Assembly: GCF_003382285.1 (NCBI RefSeq)
Contig: NZ_QTJR01000006.1
Span: 1-64,000, forward strand
Direction: 5' to 3'
Length of the DNA: 64,000 nucleotides
DNA from: Lysobacter soli
Lineage (GTDB): Bacteria; Pseudomonadota; Gammaproteobacteria; Xanthomonadales; Xanthomonadaceae
The position numbers were made by a program, and so were the translations under genes. The notes under the pieces were generated by a model, which did no database searches, was not told the origin of the DNA, and was given only the letters and a program-made list of their open reading frames with translations. Of the stretch, positions 40,563 to 52,761 are shown piece by piece (positions within the stretch are counted from its first letter, which is position 1; every line of letters begins with the position of its first letter).

Positions 40563-41207
40563 ATGACCCAGCAGCACCCGACCATCGGCAGCCTCCTGCG
40601 CGCCCTTCGCGCGCGCAACGACTGGACGCTCAAGGAAATGAGCCAGCGCTGCGGCATTCCGCTGTCGACGTTGTCGAAGGTCGAGAACGACCGCCTGACG
40701 CTCACCTACGACAAGCTCCAGCAGATCAGCCAGCGGCTCAACATCCGCATGTCGGAGTTGTTCGCCGAGGACGACAACACGCCCGAACCGCCGGTCACGG
40801 CGCGCCGGAGCATCGGCCGCATCGAGGACGCGGTGCGTGTCACCACGCCCAATTACGACTACTTCTATCTGTGCCCGGAACTTCGCCGCAAGCGCATGAT
40901 CCCGGTGATCACGCGCGTGCGCGCCAAGAGCATCGAGGAATTCGGCGAGCTGGTGCACCACTCGGGCGAGGAATACATCCACGTGCTCGAAGGCCGCGCC
41001 GAAGTGCACACCGAGTTCTACGACCCGATCATCCTGGAGGCCGGGCAATCGGTGTACATCGATTCGAACATGGGCCACGCCTACATCGCCGCCGACGGCT
41101 GCGAGGAAGTGGTGCTGCTGGGCGTGTGTTCGAGCGCGGACGAGGCGCTGATGGAATCGTTGATGCACCTGCACGGCGACACCAACCTGCGCACCGGCAC
41201 GCGCTGA
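40563..41207 (+). CDS. XRE-family regulator with cupin sensor domain
   Basis: A 214-residue regulator: helix-turn-helix at about residues 7-62 (LLRALRARNDWTLKEMSQRC, then LSTLSKVENDRLTLTYDKL) and a cupin domain at about 130-200 (LVHHSGEEYIHVLEGRAEVH, DSNMGHAYIAADG). HTH-cupin regulators often control amino-acid or polyamine use and sense the substrate in the cupin. It is divergent from the hydrolase-dgcA-POT unit with the shared operator in between, so it is the natural candidate regulator. The ATG at 40563 begins just before the HTH. Confidence 0.88.
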   Translation: MTQQHPTIGSLLRALRARNDWTLKEMSQRCGIPLSTLSKVENDRLTLTYDKLQQISQRLNIRMSELFAEDDNTPEPPVTARRSIGRIEDAVRVTTPNYDYFYLCPELRRKRMIPVITRVRAKSIEEFGELVHHSGEEYIHVLEGRAEVHTEFYDPIILEAGQSVYIDSNMGHAYIAADGCEEVVLLGVCSSADEALMESLMHLHGDTNLRTGTR

Positions 41208-41262
41208 CGCGCGTCGCTTTCGCAACCCAGGTAAGCGAAGCGCCCGGGGAAGAGCGGCGGTA

Positions 41263-41994
41263 CTAAGCTTCGCGCCGACGCCGGACGCGACGCCAGATCA
41301 ACCCCGCGATTACCACCACCGTGGCGCCGCCCAGCAACCACGGCAGCAGCGCGCGGTCCTGGTTCTCGGGCAGTTCCACCGCATTTGACGCGTTCGCCGC
41401 GCTGAGCGCCGCCTGCGCCGCGCTCGACGACAGGCGCCAGCGGCCGTCGCGCAATTCGACCTTTCCTTCCAGCGGCGGCAGCTGGAGTTCGCGCCAGTGG
41501 ATGCGCAGATCGCCCACGCGCGGTTCCAGTGGATTCTCCGCGCTGCCCAGGCCATCGCCTTCCGGCTGGAACGACGCCGCGAGGTTCGCCGGCAGGCGCG
41601 AGAAGTTCGGGCGGAACACGCGCCACTGTCCGAGCGTCTGCAGCACGCTCGCATCGATGGGGTGGCCGTCGAGCGTGGCTTCGCTCGCCCACCAGCGGCG
41701 GCTTTCGATCGGCAGTTTCGGCGGGTTGGCGCGGTCGGGCGCGAAGCCGCGCGAATCGATCGGCGCAGCGTTCCACACCTGCGTGTAGCCGTCGCCGCTG
41801 GCGCGCCACTGGTACATCTCGACCTGCCGGTCGAGGCCGAATTGGCGCGTGACCACGCCGAAATCGCGATCGCGCAGACCTGCGCCGGATTGCGGAATGC
41901 CGATGGGTTCCTCGGCCTCCACCTGTGCGAATGCGACGCCAGCGGCCAGCGCGCAGAAGCACGACAGCGCGAACGCCGCCCGCATCAACCTCAT
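41263..41994 (-). CDS. TMEM43-like membrane protein
   Basis: A 243-residue protein with a signal or anchor ([20 protein letters not shown]), a periplasmic part with TMEM43 (PF07787)-like features ([41 protein letters not shown]), a C-terminal helix ([19 protein letters not shown]) and a basic tail. Bacterial members have no settled function. The start overlaps the stop of the MBL hydrolase gene by ATGA (41991-41994), so the two are coupled. Confidence 0.7.
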   Translation of the reverse strand: MRLMRAAFALSCFCALAAGVAFAQVEAEEPIGIPQSGAGLRDRDFGVVTRQFGLDRQVEMYQWRASGDGYTQVWNAAPIDSRGFAPDRANPPKLPIESRRWWASEATLDGHPIDASVLQTLGQWRVFRPNFSRLPANLAASFQPEGDGLGSAENPLEPRVGDLRIHWRELQLPPLEGKVELRDGRWRLSSSAAQAALSAANASNAVELPENQDRALLPWLLGGATVVVIAGLIWRRVRRRREA

Positions 41995-42881
41995 GCCGCC
42001 AGCGCCCTCGCGTGCAGCGCCGGCACGTCGTGCGCGGTGCCGAACTTGCCCTTCTCGTCGCGCACGACCTGCGCGAGCGCGCATTGCGGATCGTGGGTGA
42101 AGAACAGATGCACGTTGCGACGCAGCTTGTCGGCGAGGAAGGCCTTCTTCTCGTCGATGAGAAGCTCGGCGTTGCGGTCGTATCCCATCGTGATCGGCAC
42201 GTGCACCCACGGACGGCCCGGGATGAGATCGGCGCAGAACACCACGCCGCCGTGCGTCTCGCCGTCCACGCGGTCGGGACCGACGATCTCCGCCAGCATC
42301 AGCCCCGGCGTATGGCCGTCGCTGTAGTGGAAACGCACGGTATCGCCGAGCGCGTTCGAGTATTCGCCATCGACCAGTTCCAGCCGGCCGGTGGCTTCCA
42401 GCAGCGCGGGCAGCTCGGGAATGAAGCTGGCGCGGTCGCGCGCGTGCGGTTCCAGCGCGCGTTCGTAATGACGGCGACCGACGATGTAGGTCGCGTTCGG
42501 GAACAGCAGCGCCGGCGACTGTCCTTCGCTCCACGGTGCGAGCAGCCCGCCGGCGTGGTCGAAATGCAGGTGCGAGAGGACGACGACGTCGACGTCCGCT
42601 GGCTTGAAGCCCGCCGCAGCCAGCGAGTCGACCAGCACGTGGCGGTCTTCCACCACGCCGTAGCGTTCGCGCAGCTTGGGTTCGAAGAACGCACCGATGC
42701 CGGTCTCGAACAGCACGGTCTTCCCGTTCAGCGGCGAGGCGAGCAGCGCGCGGCATGCGAGATCGATGCGGTTCTCGTCGTCCGGCGACGCCCAACGCGC
42801 CCACATCGCACGCGGCGCGTTGCCGAACATCGCACCGCCGTCGAGCTTCTGGCTGTTGCCGAGGATGGACCAGAGTTTCAT
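41991..42881 (-). CDS. MBL-fold metallohydrolase
   Basis: A 296-residue metallo-beta-lactamase-fold hydrolase. The metal motif HxHxDH is intact ([15 protein letters not shown]), with further His and Asp in [12 protein letters not shown] and [13 protein letters not shown], and a C-terminal FTHDPQCA. Relatives include lactonases and thioesterases; the substrate is unknown. It is upstream of and coupled to the TMEM43-like gene. Confidence 0.87.
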   Translation of the reverse strand: MKLWSILGNSQKLDGGAMFGNAPRAMWARWASPDDENRIDLACRALLASPLNGKTVLFETGIGAFFEPKLRERYGVVEDRHVLVDSLAAAGFKPADVDVVVLSHLHFDHAGGLLAPWSEGQSPALLFPNATYIVGRRHYERALEPHARDRASFIPELPALLEATGRLELVDGEYSNALGDTVRFHYSDGHTPGLMLAEIVGPDRVDGETHGGVVFCADLIPGRPWVHVPITMGYDRNAELLIDEKKAFLADKLRRNVHLFFTHDPQCALAQVVRDEKGKFGTAHDVPALHARALAA

Positions 42882-42947
42882 GGCGTCACCGTTGCGTCAG
42901 ACGGGTCGATTTTAGCGCCGGTGGCGTTGAATTCGAATGGAGCTTCG

Positions 42948-43105
42948 CTCAAGCCCCTCTCCCGCCGGGAGAGGGGTTGGGGTGAGGGGCAACGAAGGGG
43001 AAGCATCGGATCGCCAGTGCAAAAAAAAGCGCTGTCGATTTGTTGGGTGGCTTTGCGGCGAGCGCCAGACGTCCCAGCCCGGATTCCGGCCTTCGCTGAA
43101 TCATG
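42948..43105. repeat. Inverted copy of the CCCTCACCCC block and a REP-like remnant
   Basis: At 42951-42993 the CCCCTCTCCC element appears in the opposite orientation to other copies in the window. A degenerate REP-like palindrome (CCGGATTCCGGCCTTCG) lies at about 43079-43098. The gap separates two same-strand genes. Confidence 0.75.
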
Positions 43106-43141
43106 CTCCGCCAAAGCCGCGACGCCACGCGGGCCGGAGCG

Positions 43142-44874
43142 TCACTTCACCAGCACGTCCGCCTTGCCCACCGGATTGCGCGGATCGGTGCCGCCTTCCA
43201 GCGTGTTGGCGCGCTTGTCCCACGACACCGTCTGCAGGTTGCCCCACGGCTTCTCGCCGGCGTTGACCTTGTGGCCCATCGCTTCCAGCGCCTTCACCGT
43301 TTCGGGCGACAGCGCGCCCTGTTCGGCGGAGATCACGTCGGGCATCCACTGGTGGTGGATGCGCGGCTTCGCGGCGACCTGTTGCGCATTCAGGCCGTCG
43401 TCGTAACCGAGGATGCCCAGCAGCACCTCGGTGATGATGCGGCTGCCGCCCGGCGCGCCGAGCACGGCCAGTTCGTCCTTCGACTCGATGAAGCTCGGCG
43501 TCATCGAGCTGAGCATGCGCTTGCCCGGTGCCGGCGCGTTGGCTTCGAAACCCATCACGCCGAACGCATTGGGCGTGCCCGGACGCAGTGCGAAGTCGTC
43601 CATCTCGTCGTTCAGCAGCACGCCGGTGCCGGGCGCGACCAGGCCCGAGCCGTACAGCAGGTTCACCGTCTGCGTCGTCGAAACACGATTGCCGTCGCCA
43701 TCGATGATCGAGTAATGCGTCGTCTCGTCGTCTTCCAGCGGCGCCGGCTGGCCCGGCAGCAGGTCGCTCGGCGTCGCCTTCGAGGGGTGGATGCTCGAAC
43801 GCTGGCCGGCGGCGTAATCGGCGCTGATCAGGCGGGCAAGCGGCATCTTCACGAAATCCGGATCGCCAAGATAAATCGTGCGATCGCGGAAGGCGCGGCG
43901 CATGGATTCGACGATGAGATGCGTGCGCGTGGCTTCATCGAGCGTCTTGAGGTCCCAGCCCGAAAGCATCTGCAGCATCTGCGCGATCGCCACGCCGCCC
44001 GACGACGGCGGCGGCGCGGTGGTGATGTCCCAGCCGCGATACTTCAGACGCAGCGGTTCGCGTTCCTTCACGCGGTAACCGCTCAGTTCCTCGGCGCGCC
44101 AGCGACCGCCTTCTTCCTTCACCGCGGCCAGCAGCTTCTTCGCCACCTCGCCCTTGTAGAAGCCGTCGAAACCCTTGTCGGCGAGCAACTGCAGCGTGTT
44201 CGCCAGGTCCGGCTGCTTGAGGATCTCGCCGGCCTTCGGCGGCGTGCCGTCGGCGAGGAACACCTCGCGCGTGCCGCGGTAGCGCTCCATCACTTCACGA
44301 CGACTGGCGTAGCCGCGCTCCAGGCGCGGGTAGATCTCGAAGCCCTCGCGCGCGACGCGGATCGCCGGGGCGAGCGCGGTCTTCAGCGGCAGGCGGCCGT
44401 ATTTCTGCGAGACGTGCACCAGCGCGGCGGGCAGGCCCGGGATGCCGGCCGACCACGGGCCGTTGGTCGCGCGATCGTTGTCGAGCTGGCCGTCCTTGGT
44501 GAGGAAGACCTGCGGCGTGGCGGATTCGGGCGCGGTTTCGCGCGCGTCGACGAAGACGTCCTTGCCCGTCTTCGCGTCGTGCAGCAGGAAGAAGCCGCCG
44601 CCGCCGATGCCTGAGCTGATGGGCTCGACGACCGACAGCATCGCCGACACCGCGACGGCGGCGTCGAAGGCGTTGCCGCCCTGGCGGATCATCTCCATGC
44701 CGGCATCCGTCGCGAGCGCGTGCGCGCTGGCGATGGCCGCGCCCGGCGGATGCTGCGCCGCGGTTTTCGCCGGCGCGGTCTTCGGCGCGGCCTGGAGCGG
44801 GGATGTCGTCGCGAGGAACAACAGGCTTGCGGTCAACAGGGTCCGGCCGGCCAGCACGCGCAACGCATTCCGCA

Positions 44875-44875
<1 letters not shown>
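43142..44875 (-). CDS. ggt: Gamma-glutamyltransferase
   Basis: A 577-residue periplasmic enzyme that cleaves or transfers gamma-glutamyl groups from glutathione and similar compounds. It is made as a proenzyme and cuts itself before a Thr: the motif DDETTHYSIIDGDGNRVSTT is present with the Thr near residue 385. Other family parts are SGIGGGGFFLLHD, ARETAP, and GSGLVAPGTGVLLNDEMDDF. A signal peptide ends near SPLQAAP. The start and the ferredoxin stop overlap as TGATG. Released glutamate could feed the neighbouring D-Glu regulon, but no shared promoter element was seen here. Confidence 0.94.
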
Positions 44876-47059
<2,184 letters not shown>

Positions 47060-47123
47060 CGGGGGCTCGCTGGGGCCGGTGCTAGCATGTGCGCATTCTC
47101 GCGCATTCCCCCACGCCGCCTCG

Positions 47124-48416
47124 ATGTTCGACATTTTCCGTCGCAAGAAAGCCCAGTCCCCGACCGATGCGGCAAAGCCCGGTGGCGCGCAGGAACGCTA
47201 CAGCGTCGAGGAACTGGCGGCGGCGTTCCCGTCGCGTCAGGCCGAAAGCGACACCGTCGAACGCGATGTCGTCGAACAGGTCGAACCGGCTCCAGTGACG
47301 CCGGCTCCCGCGGCGATCGAACCCGAAGCGCCTCGCGCCGTCGAGCCGGTCGCCGAGCCCGCCCGCCCCGCAGCCCCGGAACCCGTTCCCGCCGAAGTGA
47401 TCGCCGCCGCGCTCGAGGTCGAGCCGGTCGCGGTCGTCGCCGAGGCCGACGTCGCCCCCATCGCGTTCGATCATCCCGTCGCCGAACCGGCCGCACCGGG
47501 CAAGACCGGCTGGCGCGATCGTCTGCGCGGTTCGGCCTTCGCGCGCAGCTTCAGCGGGCTGTTCTCGCGTCATCCGCGCCTGGACGACGACCTGCTCGAC
47601 GAGATCGAAACCGCGCTGATCACCGCCGACGTCGGCGTGGGCGCGACCACGCAGCTGGTCGAATCGCTGCGCAAGCGAATGAAGGCGCGCGAGTTCGCCG
47701 ACGCCGGCGCGCTGCTCGCCGCGTTGCGGAGCGACCTGGTCGCGATGCTCAAGCCCGTCGCGCAGCCGCTTCAGATCGACGTCGACGCCAAGCCTTTCGT
47801 CCTGCTGACCGTCGGCGTTAACGGCGTCGGCAAGACCACGACGATCGGCAAGCTCGCCAAGCGCTTCAAGGACGAGAACCGCCCGCTGATGCTCGCCGCT
47901 GGCGACACCTTCCGCGCGGCCGCCGTCGCGCAGTTGCAGGCGTGGGGCGATCGCAACGGCGTGCCCGTCGTCGCGCAGGGGCAGAACGCCGATGCGGCGT
48001 CCGTCGCGTTCGACGCATTGCAGGCCGCCAAGGCGCGCGGCACGCAGGTGCTGATCGCCGACACCGCCGGCCGTCTGCACACGCAGCAGGGCCTGATGGC
48101 CGAACTGGGCAAGATCAAGCGCGTGCTGCAGAAACTCGACACCGCCGCGCCGCATGAGGTGTTGATGGTGATCGACGGCACGACCGGCCAGAACGCGCTG
48201 TCGCAGCTGCGCCAGTTCCATGCGGCCGTCGGCGTGACCGGCCTGGTGGTGACCAAGCTCGACGGCACGGCGAAGGGCGGCGTGGTGTTCGCGCTCGCGC
48301 GCGAGTTCGGCATCCCGATCCGTTTCGCCGGCATTGGCGAACGCCCGGAAGACCTGCGCGTGTTCGACGCCGAAGCCTTCGTCGACGCGCTGCTGCCCGA
48401 ATCGCTCGGCGCCTGA
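47124..48416 (+). CDS. ftsY: Signal recognition particle receptor FtsY
   Basis: A 430-residue GTPase that docks SRP-ribosome complexes at the membrane. An acidic, Ala/Pro/Glu-rich N-terminal A domain (about 1-120) precedes the N domain and the G domain with GVNGVGKTTTIGKLA (G1), DTFRAAAVAQLQAW, DTAGRLHTQQ (G3), TKLDGTAKGG (G4) and GIGERPEDLRVFDAEAFVDAL at the end. It starts MFDIFRRKK, typical for FtsY. Confidence 0.95.
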   Translation: MFDIFRRKKAQSPTDAAKPGGAQERYSVEELAAAFPSRQAESDTVERDVVEQVEPAPVTPAPAAIEPEAPRAVEPVAEPARPAAPEPVPAEVIAAALEVEPVAVVAEADVAPIAFDHPVAEPAAPGKTGWRDRLRGSAFARSFSGLFSRHPRLDDDLLDEIETALITADVGVGATTQLVESLRKRMKAREFADAGALLAALRSDLVAMLKPVAQPLQIDVDAKPFVLLTVGVNGVGKTTTIGKLAKRFKDENRPLMLAAGDTFRAAAVAQLQAWGDRNGVPVVAQGQNADAASVAFDALQAAKARGTQVLIADTAGRLHTQQGLMAELGKIKRVLQKLDTAAPHEVLMVIDGTTGQNALSQLRQFHAAVGVTGLVVTKLDGTAKGGVVFALAREFGIPIRFAGIGERPEDLRVFDAEAFVDALLPESLGA

Positions 48417-48433
48417 CGCGACGCCGGCACCGC

Positions 48434-49696
48434 ATGGCCGCGCCGGAGCCCGAAACCCCACCGCGCCGCCGCCGCTTCGGGCTGCTGGCGCTGCTGGTCG
48501 CGCTGGCGATGCTGGCGCTCGCATTGCATTGGATATCCCAACCCGAACGCGTGGCCCGGCTGATCCTCGCGCAGGTCGGCAACGCGCTCGGGCTGGAAAT
48601 CACGTCGAGTGGCGCCAGCGAATACCGCCTGCGCGCTACGCCGATGCTGACGATCCGCGGTGTAGTCGCGCGCAAGCCGGGCGATGCGACACCGCTGCTG
48701 CGCGCCGATCGAATCCGGCTCGAGCTGCCGTGGTCGACGATCCGCGCACGCGGCGCCGACCTCACCGTGCGCCGCATCGAACTGGACGCGCCGCAACTCG
48801 ATCTGCCCGCCTTGCAACGCTGGCTTGCGACGCGTCCGCCATCGAAGGAACCGCGCCTACCGACGCTGACCGACGGCCTGCGCATCGTCCGCGGCAATGT
48901 TGCCGGCGATGGTTGGCGCGTCGAACAGATCCATGTCGACGTGCCGTCGTTCCATCCCGATCGCGCGGTGCGTGCGCGCCTGCTCGGTCGCTTCGCCACC
49001 GGCGAACTGCGCGTGCCGTTCGACGTGCGCGCCGCGCTGACGCGCCCGGCGGCGCAGGCGGGACTTGGCGTGGTCGGCAACGTCAACGTGCTGTCGCCGC
49101 CGTGGACGATGCCGATGCGCACGCGGCTTTCCGGTCGACTGCACAACGGGGCCAACGGCATCGGCCTCGACGGCATGCGCGTGGGCGCCGACGCGACGTA
49201 TCGCAACGGAGAGACCGATCTTGCATTCACCTACGGCCTCGCCGGCCCGCTGCGCGTGCGCGATGGAACGCTGCGCATCTCGCCGCTCGGTGCGGTCGTG
49301 TACGGCAGCGGTGCGGTGCCGAACCTGCAGGGCACAGGCGCGTTCGCGTTCGGCGATTCGCTGAACCTGCAGCTCGACGGCACGCTGTCGTCGTGGCCGC
49401 GCGCCTGGCCGGCGCTGCCATCGCCGCTGGGCGAATCCATCTCGCCCCTGCCCTTCGCGCTCGACTATCGCGGGCGCGCGGATCTGTCTTCCCGCACCGC
49501 GCTGAAACTGCGGCGCGACACGACGGATTTCGACGGCGAATTCCGCCTGCCCGCGATCCTGCGCTGGATCGACACGTTCGATCGCGCGTCGCCGCTGCCA
49601 CCATTGAAGGGACACCTGAGCACCCCGAAGCTCGAGATCGCCGGTGCCACGCTGGAAGGCGTGGAAGTCGAGTTCGGCGAAGACGAAACGCCATGA
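48434..49696 (+). CDS. Membrane-anchored AsmA-like protein
   Basis: A 420-residue protein with an N-terminal anchor (FGLLALLVALAMLALALHWI) and a long beta-rich periplasmic part. The opening (LEITSSGASEYRLRATPMLT, RADRIRLELPWSTI, RRIELDAPQLDL) is like AsmA/DUF748-type proteins that shape the outer membrane or carry lipids. The match is loose and the function unproven. It lies 17 bp after ftsY and overlaps mutY by ATGA (49693-49696). Confidence 0.7.
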   Translation: MAAPEPETPPRRRRFGLLALLVALAMLALALHWISQPERVARLILAQVGNALGLEITSSGASEYRLRATPMLTIRGVVARKPGDATPLLRADRIRLELPWSTIRARGADLTVRRIELDAPQLDLPALQRWLATRPPSKEPRLPTLTDGLRIVRGNVAGDGWRVEQIHVDVPSFHPDRAVRARLLGRFATGELRVPFDVRAALTRPAAQAGLGVVGNVNVLSPPWTMPMRTRLSGRLHNGANGIGLDGMRVGADATYRNGETDLAFTYGLAGPLRVRDGTLRISPLGAVVYGSGAVPNLQGTGAFAFGDSLNLQLDGTLSSWPRAWPALPSPLGESISPLPFALDYRGRADLSSRTALKLRRDTTDFDGEFRLPAILRWIDTFDRASPLPPLKGHLSTPKLEIAGATLEGVEVEFGEDETP

Positions 49697-50763
49697 CCGA
49701 ACGAAATACCAACGACTTCGCCGCCCGCCTGCTCGCCTGGTTCGACGTCAGCGGCCGCCACGACCTGCCTTGGCAGCATCCGCGCACGCCGTACCGCGTG
49801 TGGTTGTCGGAAATCATGCTGCAGCAGACGCAGGTGAAAACCGCCGCGCCGTATTTCGAACGCTTCGTCCAGGCATTGCCGACGCTGCGCGATCTCGCCG
49901 CGGCGCCGCTCGACGACGTGCTCGCGCTGTGGTCGGGCCTCGGCTACTACGCGCGTGCCCGCAACCTGCATGCGGCGGCGAAGCGTTGCGTCGAACTGCA
50001 TGGCGGCGAGCTGCCGCGCGATCTGGATGCACTTACCGCGCTGCCAGGCGTGGGTCGCAGCACGGCAGCGGCGATCGCATCGCAGGCGTGGAACGACCGG
50101 CACGCGATCCTCGATGGCAACGTCAAGCGTGTGATGAGTCGTTACCACGGCGTCGAGGGCTATCCCGGCCTTCCGGCAGTCGAGAAAAAGCTGTGGGCGC
50201 TGGTCGATGCGCACGTCGCCAGCCCACAATTGCCCGATACACGACTGGCCGACTACACGCAGGCGCAGATGGACCTCGGCGCAACGCTCTGCACGCGCAG
50301 CGACCCGGCTTGCGTGCTGTGTCCGCTGCAGGACGAGTGCGTCGCGCGTCGCGAAGGTCGCGTCGCCGAACTGCCGACGCCCAAGCCCAGCAAGACGCCG
50401 CCGCAGAAATACGCTCACGTCCTGTGGGCCGAAGACGCGCAGGGCCGCATCCTGATGCTGCGCCGCCCACCGACCGGCATCTGGGCATCGTTGTGGACGC
50501 TGCCCCAGGCCGACGACGCGGATGCAGCGCGCCAGTGGTTCGACGAACATCTTTCCGGCGATTACGCCGGCGCGCAGGCATTGTCGCCGATCGACCACGC
50601 CTTCAGCCACTACAAGCTGCAGTTGCAGCCGCTGCGCGTGCGTGCCGAATCGCGTGCGCGCATCGGCGACAATGACGACCTGCGCTGGGTCGCGCGCGAG
50701 GAACTGACTTCGCTCGGCATTCCGGCGCCGATCCGCAAACTGCTAACGAATCAAGGCACCTGA
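49693..50763 (+). CDS. mutY: Adenine DNA glycosylase MutY
   Basis: A 356-residue repair enzyme removing A opposite 8-oxoguanine. Key parts: the catalytic Glu in EIMLQQTQV, the helix-hairpin-helix [15 protein letters not shown], Asp in [13 protein letters not shown], the 4Fe-4S cluster with four Cys in [17 protein letters not shown], and a C-terminal NUDIX-like domain ([31 protein letters not shown]). It is normal length. Confidence 0.96.
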   Translation: MTERNTNDFAARLLAWFDVSGRHDLPWQHPRTPYRVWLSEIMLQQTQVKTAAPYFERFVQALPTLRDLAAAPLDDVLALWSGLGYYARARNLHAAAKRCVELHGGELPRDLDALTALPGVGRSTAAAIASQAWNDRHAILDGNVKRVMSRYHGVEGYPGLPAVEKKLWALVDAHVASPQLPDTRLADYTQAQMDLGATLCTRSDPACVLCPLQDECVARREGRVAELPTPKPSKTPPQKYAHVLWAEDAQGRILMLRRPPTGIWASLWTLPQADDADAARQWFDEHLSGDYAGAQALSPIDHAFSHYKLQLQPLRVRAESRARIGDNDDLRWVAREELTSLGIPAPIRKLLTNQGT

Positions 50764-50764
50764 C

Positions 50765-51046
50765 ATGCCCCGTACCGTCTACTGCGAATACGAGAAGCGC
50801 GAAACCGAAGGCCTGGACTTCGTCCCATGGCCCGGCGAACTGGGCAAGCGCGTATTCGCCCACGTCGGCAAGGCCGCATGGGCGGCGTGGCTCGCGCACC
50901 AGACGATGCTCATCAACGAAAACCGCCTCTCGCCGATGAACCCGGAGCACCGCGCATTCCTCGAAGGCGAGATGCAGAAGTTCCTCTTCGGCGGCGACGC
51001 GGCCAAGCCTGCCGGCTACGTGCCCGAAGGTTCGGGCGAAAGCTAG
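50765..51046 (+). CDS. yggX: Fe(II)-trafficking / oxidative damage protection protein YggX
   Basis: A 93-residue YggX family protein: [20 protein letters not shown] with the conserved Cys, [22 protein letters not shown] and FLFGG. It protects Fe-S enzymes from oxidation and lies next to mutY as in E. coli. It starts 1 bp after the mutY stop. Its stop and that of the convergent DUF6491 gene share CTAG. Confidence 0.95.
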   Translation: MPRTVYCEYEKRETEGLDFVPWPGELGKRVFAHVGKAAWAAWLAHQTMLINENRLSPMNPEHRAFLEGEMQKFLFGGDAAKPAGYVPEGSGES

Positions 51047-51486
51047 GTCGTCTTCTCGCGCTCGGCCGTCTGCGCCTGGCGCTTTTCCTGCTCGGCGGCC
51101 TTTAGCGCCTTGACGTCGATCGGGCGCATTTCCCTGATCCAACACGGCATCTGGTTCATCCCCCGGCCGAGGACGATGACCTTGTCGAAGTTCGCGTACA
51201 CGCGGCCGGACTGGTTGGTGACGGTAATGGCGTTGGCGAAGTCGAGATCCTGGCAGGTGCCCTTCAGTTCGATCAGGTAGGCCGTGCTCGGCTTCGTCCA
51301 TACGGCGAGCGCGGAATCGCCCAGCGGTGTCCAGCCGTCGAGCCGTCCGAAGTACTGGAAGTTCGCGACCGGCTGCCCCGCATTGGCGCGATAGAGAGCG
51401 AGGCGATCGGCGTCGCTGACGCGCGCATCGGCCGCGCACGCGCTGAAGGCCAAGGTGGAAAGAACCGCGAAAACAAGCGCTTTCAT
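51043..51486 (-). CDS. DUF6491-like secreted protein
   Basis: A 147-residue protein with a signal peptide ([17 protein letters not shown]), possibly a lipoprotein at SAC. The body [40 protein letters not shown] and [17 protein letters not shown] is typical of a family frequent in Xanthomonadaceae with no known role. The C-terminal 30 residues are charged and helical. The start at 51486 was chosen at the signal. Confidence 0.8.
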   Translation of the reverse strand: MKALVFAVLSTLAFSACAADARVSDADRLALYRANAGQPVANFQYFGRLDGWTPLGDSALAVWTKPSTAYLIELKGTCQDLDFANAITVTNQSGRVYANFDKVIVLGRGMNQMPCWIREMRPIDVKALKAAEQEKRQAQTAEREKTT

Positions 51487-51658
51487 GGGATTTCCTTGCA
51501 GCCCGCACGGCTGCGGCATGGACTGTCGGCCCATCATGCACCCGCCACAAGCACGCGCCAGACGCCCCTCCTGGACCCGTTCAGCGCATATCCGGCTTGC
51601 GCACTCCGCCGCCCGTCCGTATCATTCCGCTTCTCGCACGGCCTGCCCGTTGCGGAAT

Positions 51659-51734
51659 GGCCGGGTAGCTCAGTTGGTAGAGCAGGGGATTGAAAATCCC
51701 CGTGTCGGGGGTTCGATTCCCTCCCCGGCCACCA
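51659..51734 (+). tRNA. tRNA-Phe (anticodon GAA)
   Basis: A 76-nt cloverleaf with encoded CCA: acceptor GGCCGGG pairs with the 3' part before ACCA, the D loop contains AGCTCAGTTGGTAGAGC, the anticodon stem-loop is GGGGATTGAAAATCCCC with GAA, and the T loop has GGTTCGATTCC. It is the last core gene before the accessory region. Confidence 0.97.
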
Positions 51735-51745
51735 TGATCAAACGC

Positions 51746-51787
51746 AAGCCCAGTAAGGCTCTCAGGCCGTACTGGGCTTTTTGTTTT
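51746..51787 (+). terminator. Terminator after tRNA-Phe
   Basis: A perfect 10-bp stem (AAGCCCAGTA / TACTGGGCTT) with a 14-nt loop, followed by TTTGTTTT, starts 12 bp after the tRNA. Confidence 0.88.
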
Positions 51788-52535
51788 GGTCTGGCCGCCA
51801 GACCGTGGGTAGCACCTGGGTAGCACCGCTGATCGACTGCCCCAGTCCGCTCAGGCAGGATCTGCGGCATCAACGATGTAGGAGCGCGCGCTAGCTGCTG
51901 GTTCGCTGGCATCTTTGTACGCTTCCCCCTCTAGCCGATGGATGCCATGTGGCATCCATATGGCATCCATATGGCATCCATGCGGGTGCCACGCGCGTAA
52001 CGCGCTGTGCTGCGTGCGCCTTCAACAAGGTCTAACCCGCCCCTACGCGGCGTGGGTTCCGATATTGCGCGTCGAAAAGCACCCTGTACTCTGGTCGCAG
52101 ATCGAACGGACGGCCCGTTAGCCGACAGAGAAAGTGACGCGACTTAGTAGGGGCCATCCCTGCCCGTCATTTCCCCCGCTACGCCTGGCGCAGAGCCGCT
52201 GAGGCGCGGACGGTTGAGATTGTGAAACTGCGTACCGAGCGCCCCGGATGGGCCTTAGGCGCCCTCACTGATACGGCTTGTTCTCAGTCGGCCCAGGCCG
52301 CCTTTGATTGATTGGTTTAATTCAGCCGGTGGGCGTTCGACGGGCGCCACGGCTCAATTGATACGCGTTGTTTGCAATGGCCCTAGGGCCTGACAAACCC
52401 GCCGCGGCCCGCGGTCACACCTGTCCACATACGTCTACGTTGCTGCTCGAGCCAAACAGCCGGACCGTGTCCCACTGGCGCCCGCCTGTCCATGCCGGCA
52501 TGATCGGCCTAGACCGGATCAGGGGCCGGACATCC
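51788..52535. other. Non-coding start of the accessory region
   Basis: No convincing gene was found. At 51938-51982 lies an ATGGATGCCAT unit inverted against nearly three 11-bp direct repeats of GGCATCCATAT. At 52026-52055 is a bulged hairpin (AACCCGCC / GGCGTGGGTT). Two related stretches, about 52257-52302 and 52346-52393, share GGCGCC, TGATACG, TTGTT and GGCCC in the same order, so they are probably degenerate copies of one element. No integrase or attachment-site duplicate was seen. Confidence 0.6.
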
Positions 52536-52676
52536 ATGCAGCTCATCCTTACCCAGGTGGTTCCCACCTTGGCCCACGCTCTTGGCGGCTTTGCCGTGGC
52601 AGCGCTCGTTACGTCCGCGACGGGGGCCGTTGGGGACGGGTTAAGTGCCTTCCTGCTCCGCACTTGGCTCGACTAA
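52536..52676 (+). CDS. Possible small hydrophobic protein
   Basis: A 46-residue frame with one long hydrophobic, Ala/Gly/Val-rich segment that could span a membrane. The only ribosome-site candidate is AGGGG 10 bases upstream. It matches no family I know. It may be a small membrane peptide or a chance frame; upstream in-frame codons read through repeat-like DNA. Confidence 0.3.
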   Translation: MQLILTQVVPTLAHALGGFAVAALVTSATGAVGDGLSAFLLRTWLD

Positions 52677-52761
52677 TTCGGCCGGCCAGCTGGCAGCTCC
52701 AGCCGTGGCACGCAGCCGCTGGACGGCCGAACCTCGTTCGGTGCATCTCACTCGCGGGCTA

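Noticed and set aside
37298..41266. A 1322-codon plus-strand open frame across dgcA, the hydrolase and the regulator.
   Set aside because: High-GC antisense frame; the protein is His/Arg/Gln-rich with no domain, and the opposite strand carries clear families.
51581..51912. Minus-strand frames over the tRNA-Phe gene with readings such as EGIEPPTRGFSIP and NRTPDTGIFNP.
   Set aside because: These are the well-known false translations of the antisense of tRNA genes, not proteins.
51915..52121. A 68-codon frame over the 11-bp repeats.
   Set aside because: Its residues mostly translate the repeat (GIHMASIWHPCG) and no start signal is present.
52026..52125. A possible integron attC site: GTCTAAC near 52030 and GTTAGCC near 52118.
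   Set aside because: The second core does not match GTTRRRY, the arms do not pair over the distance, and there is no integrase; only a small bulged hairpin remains.
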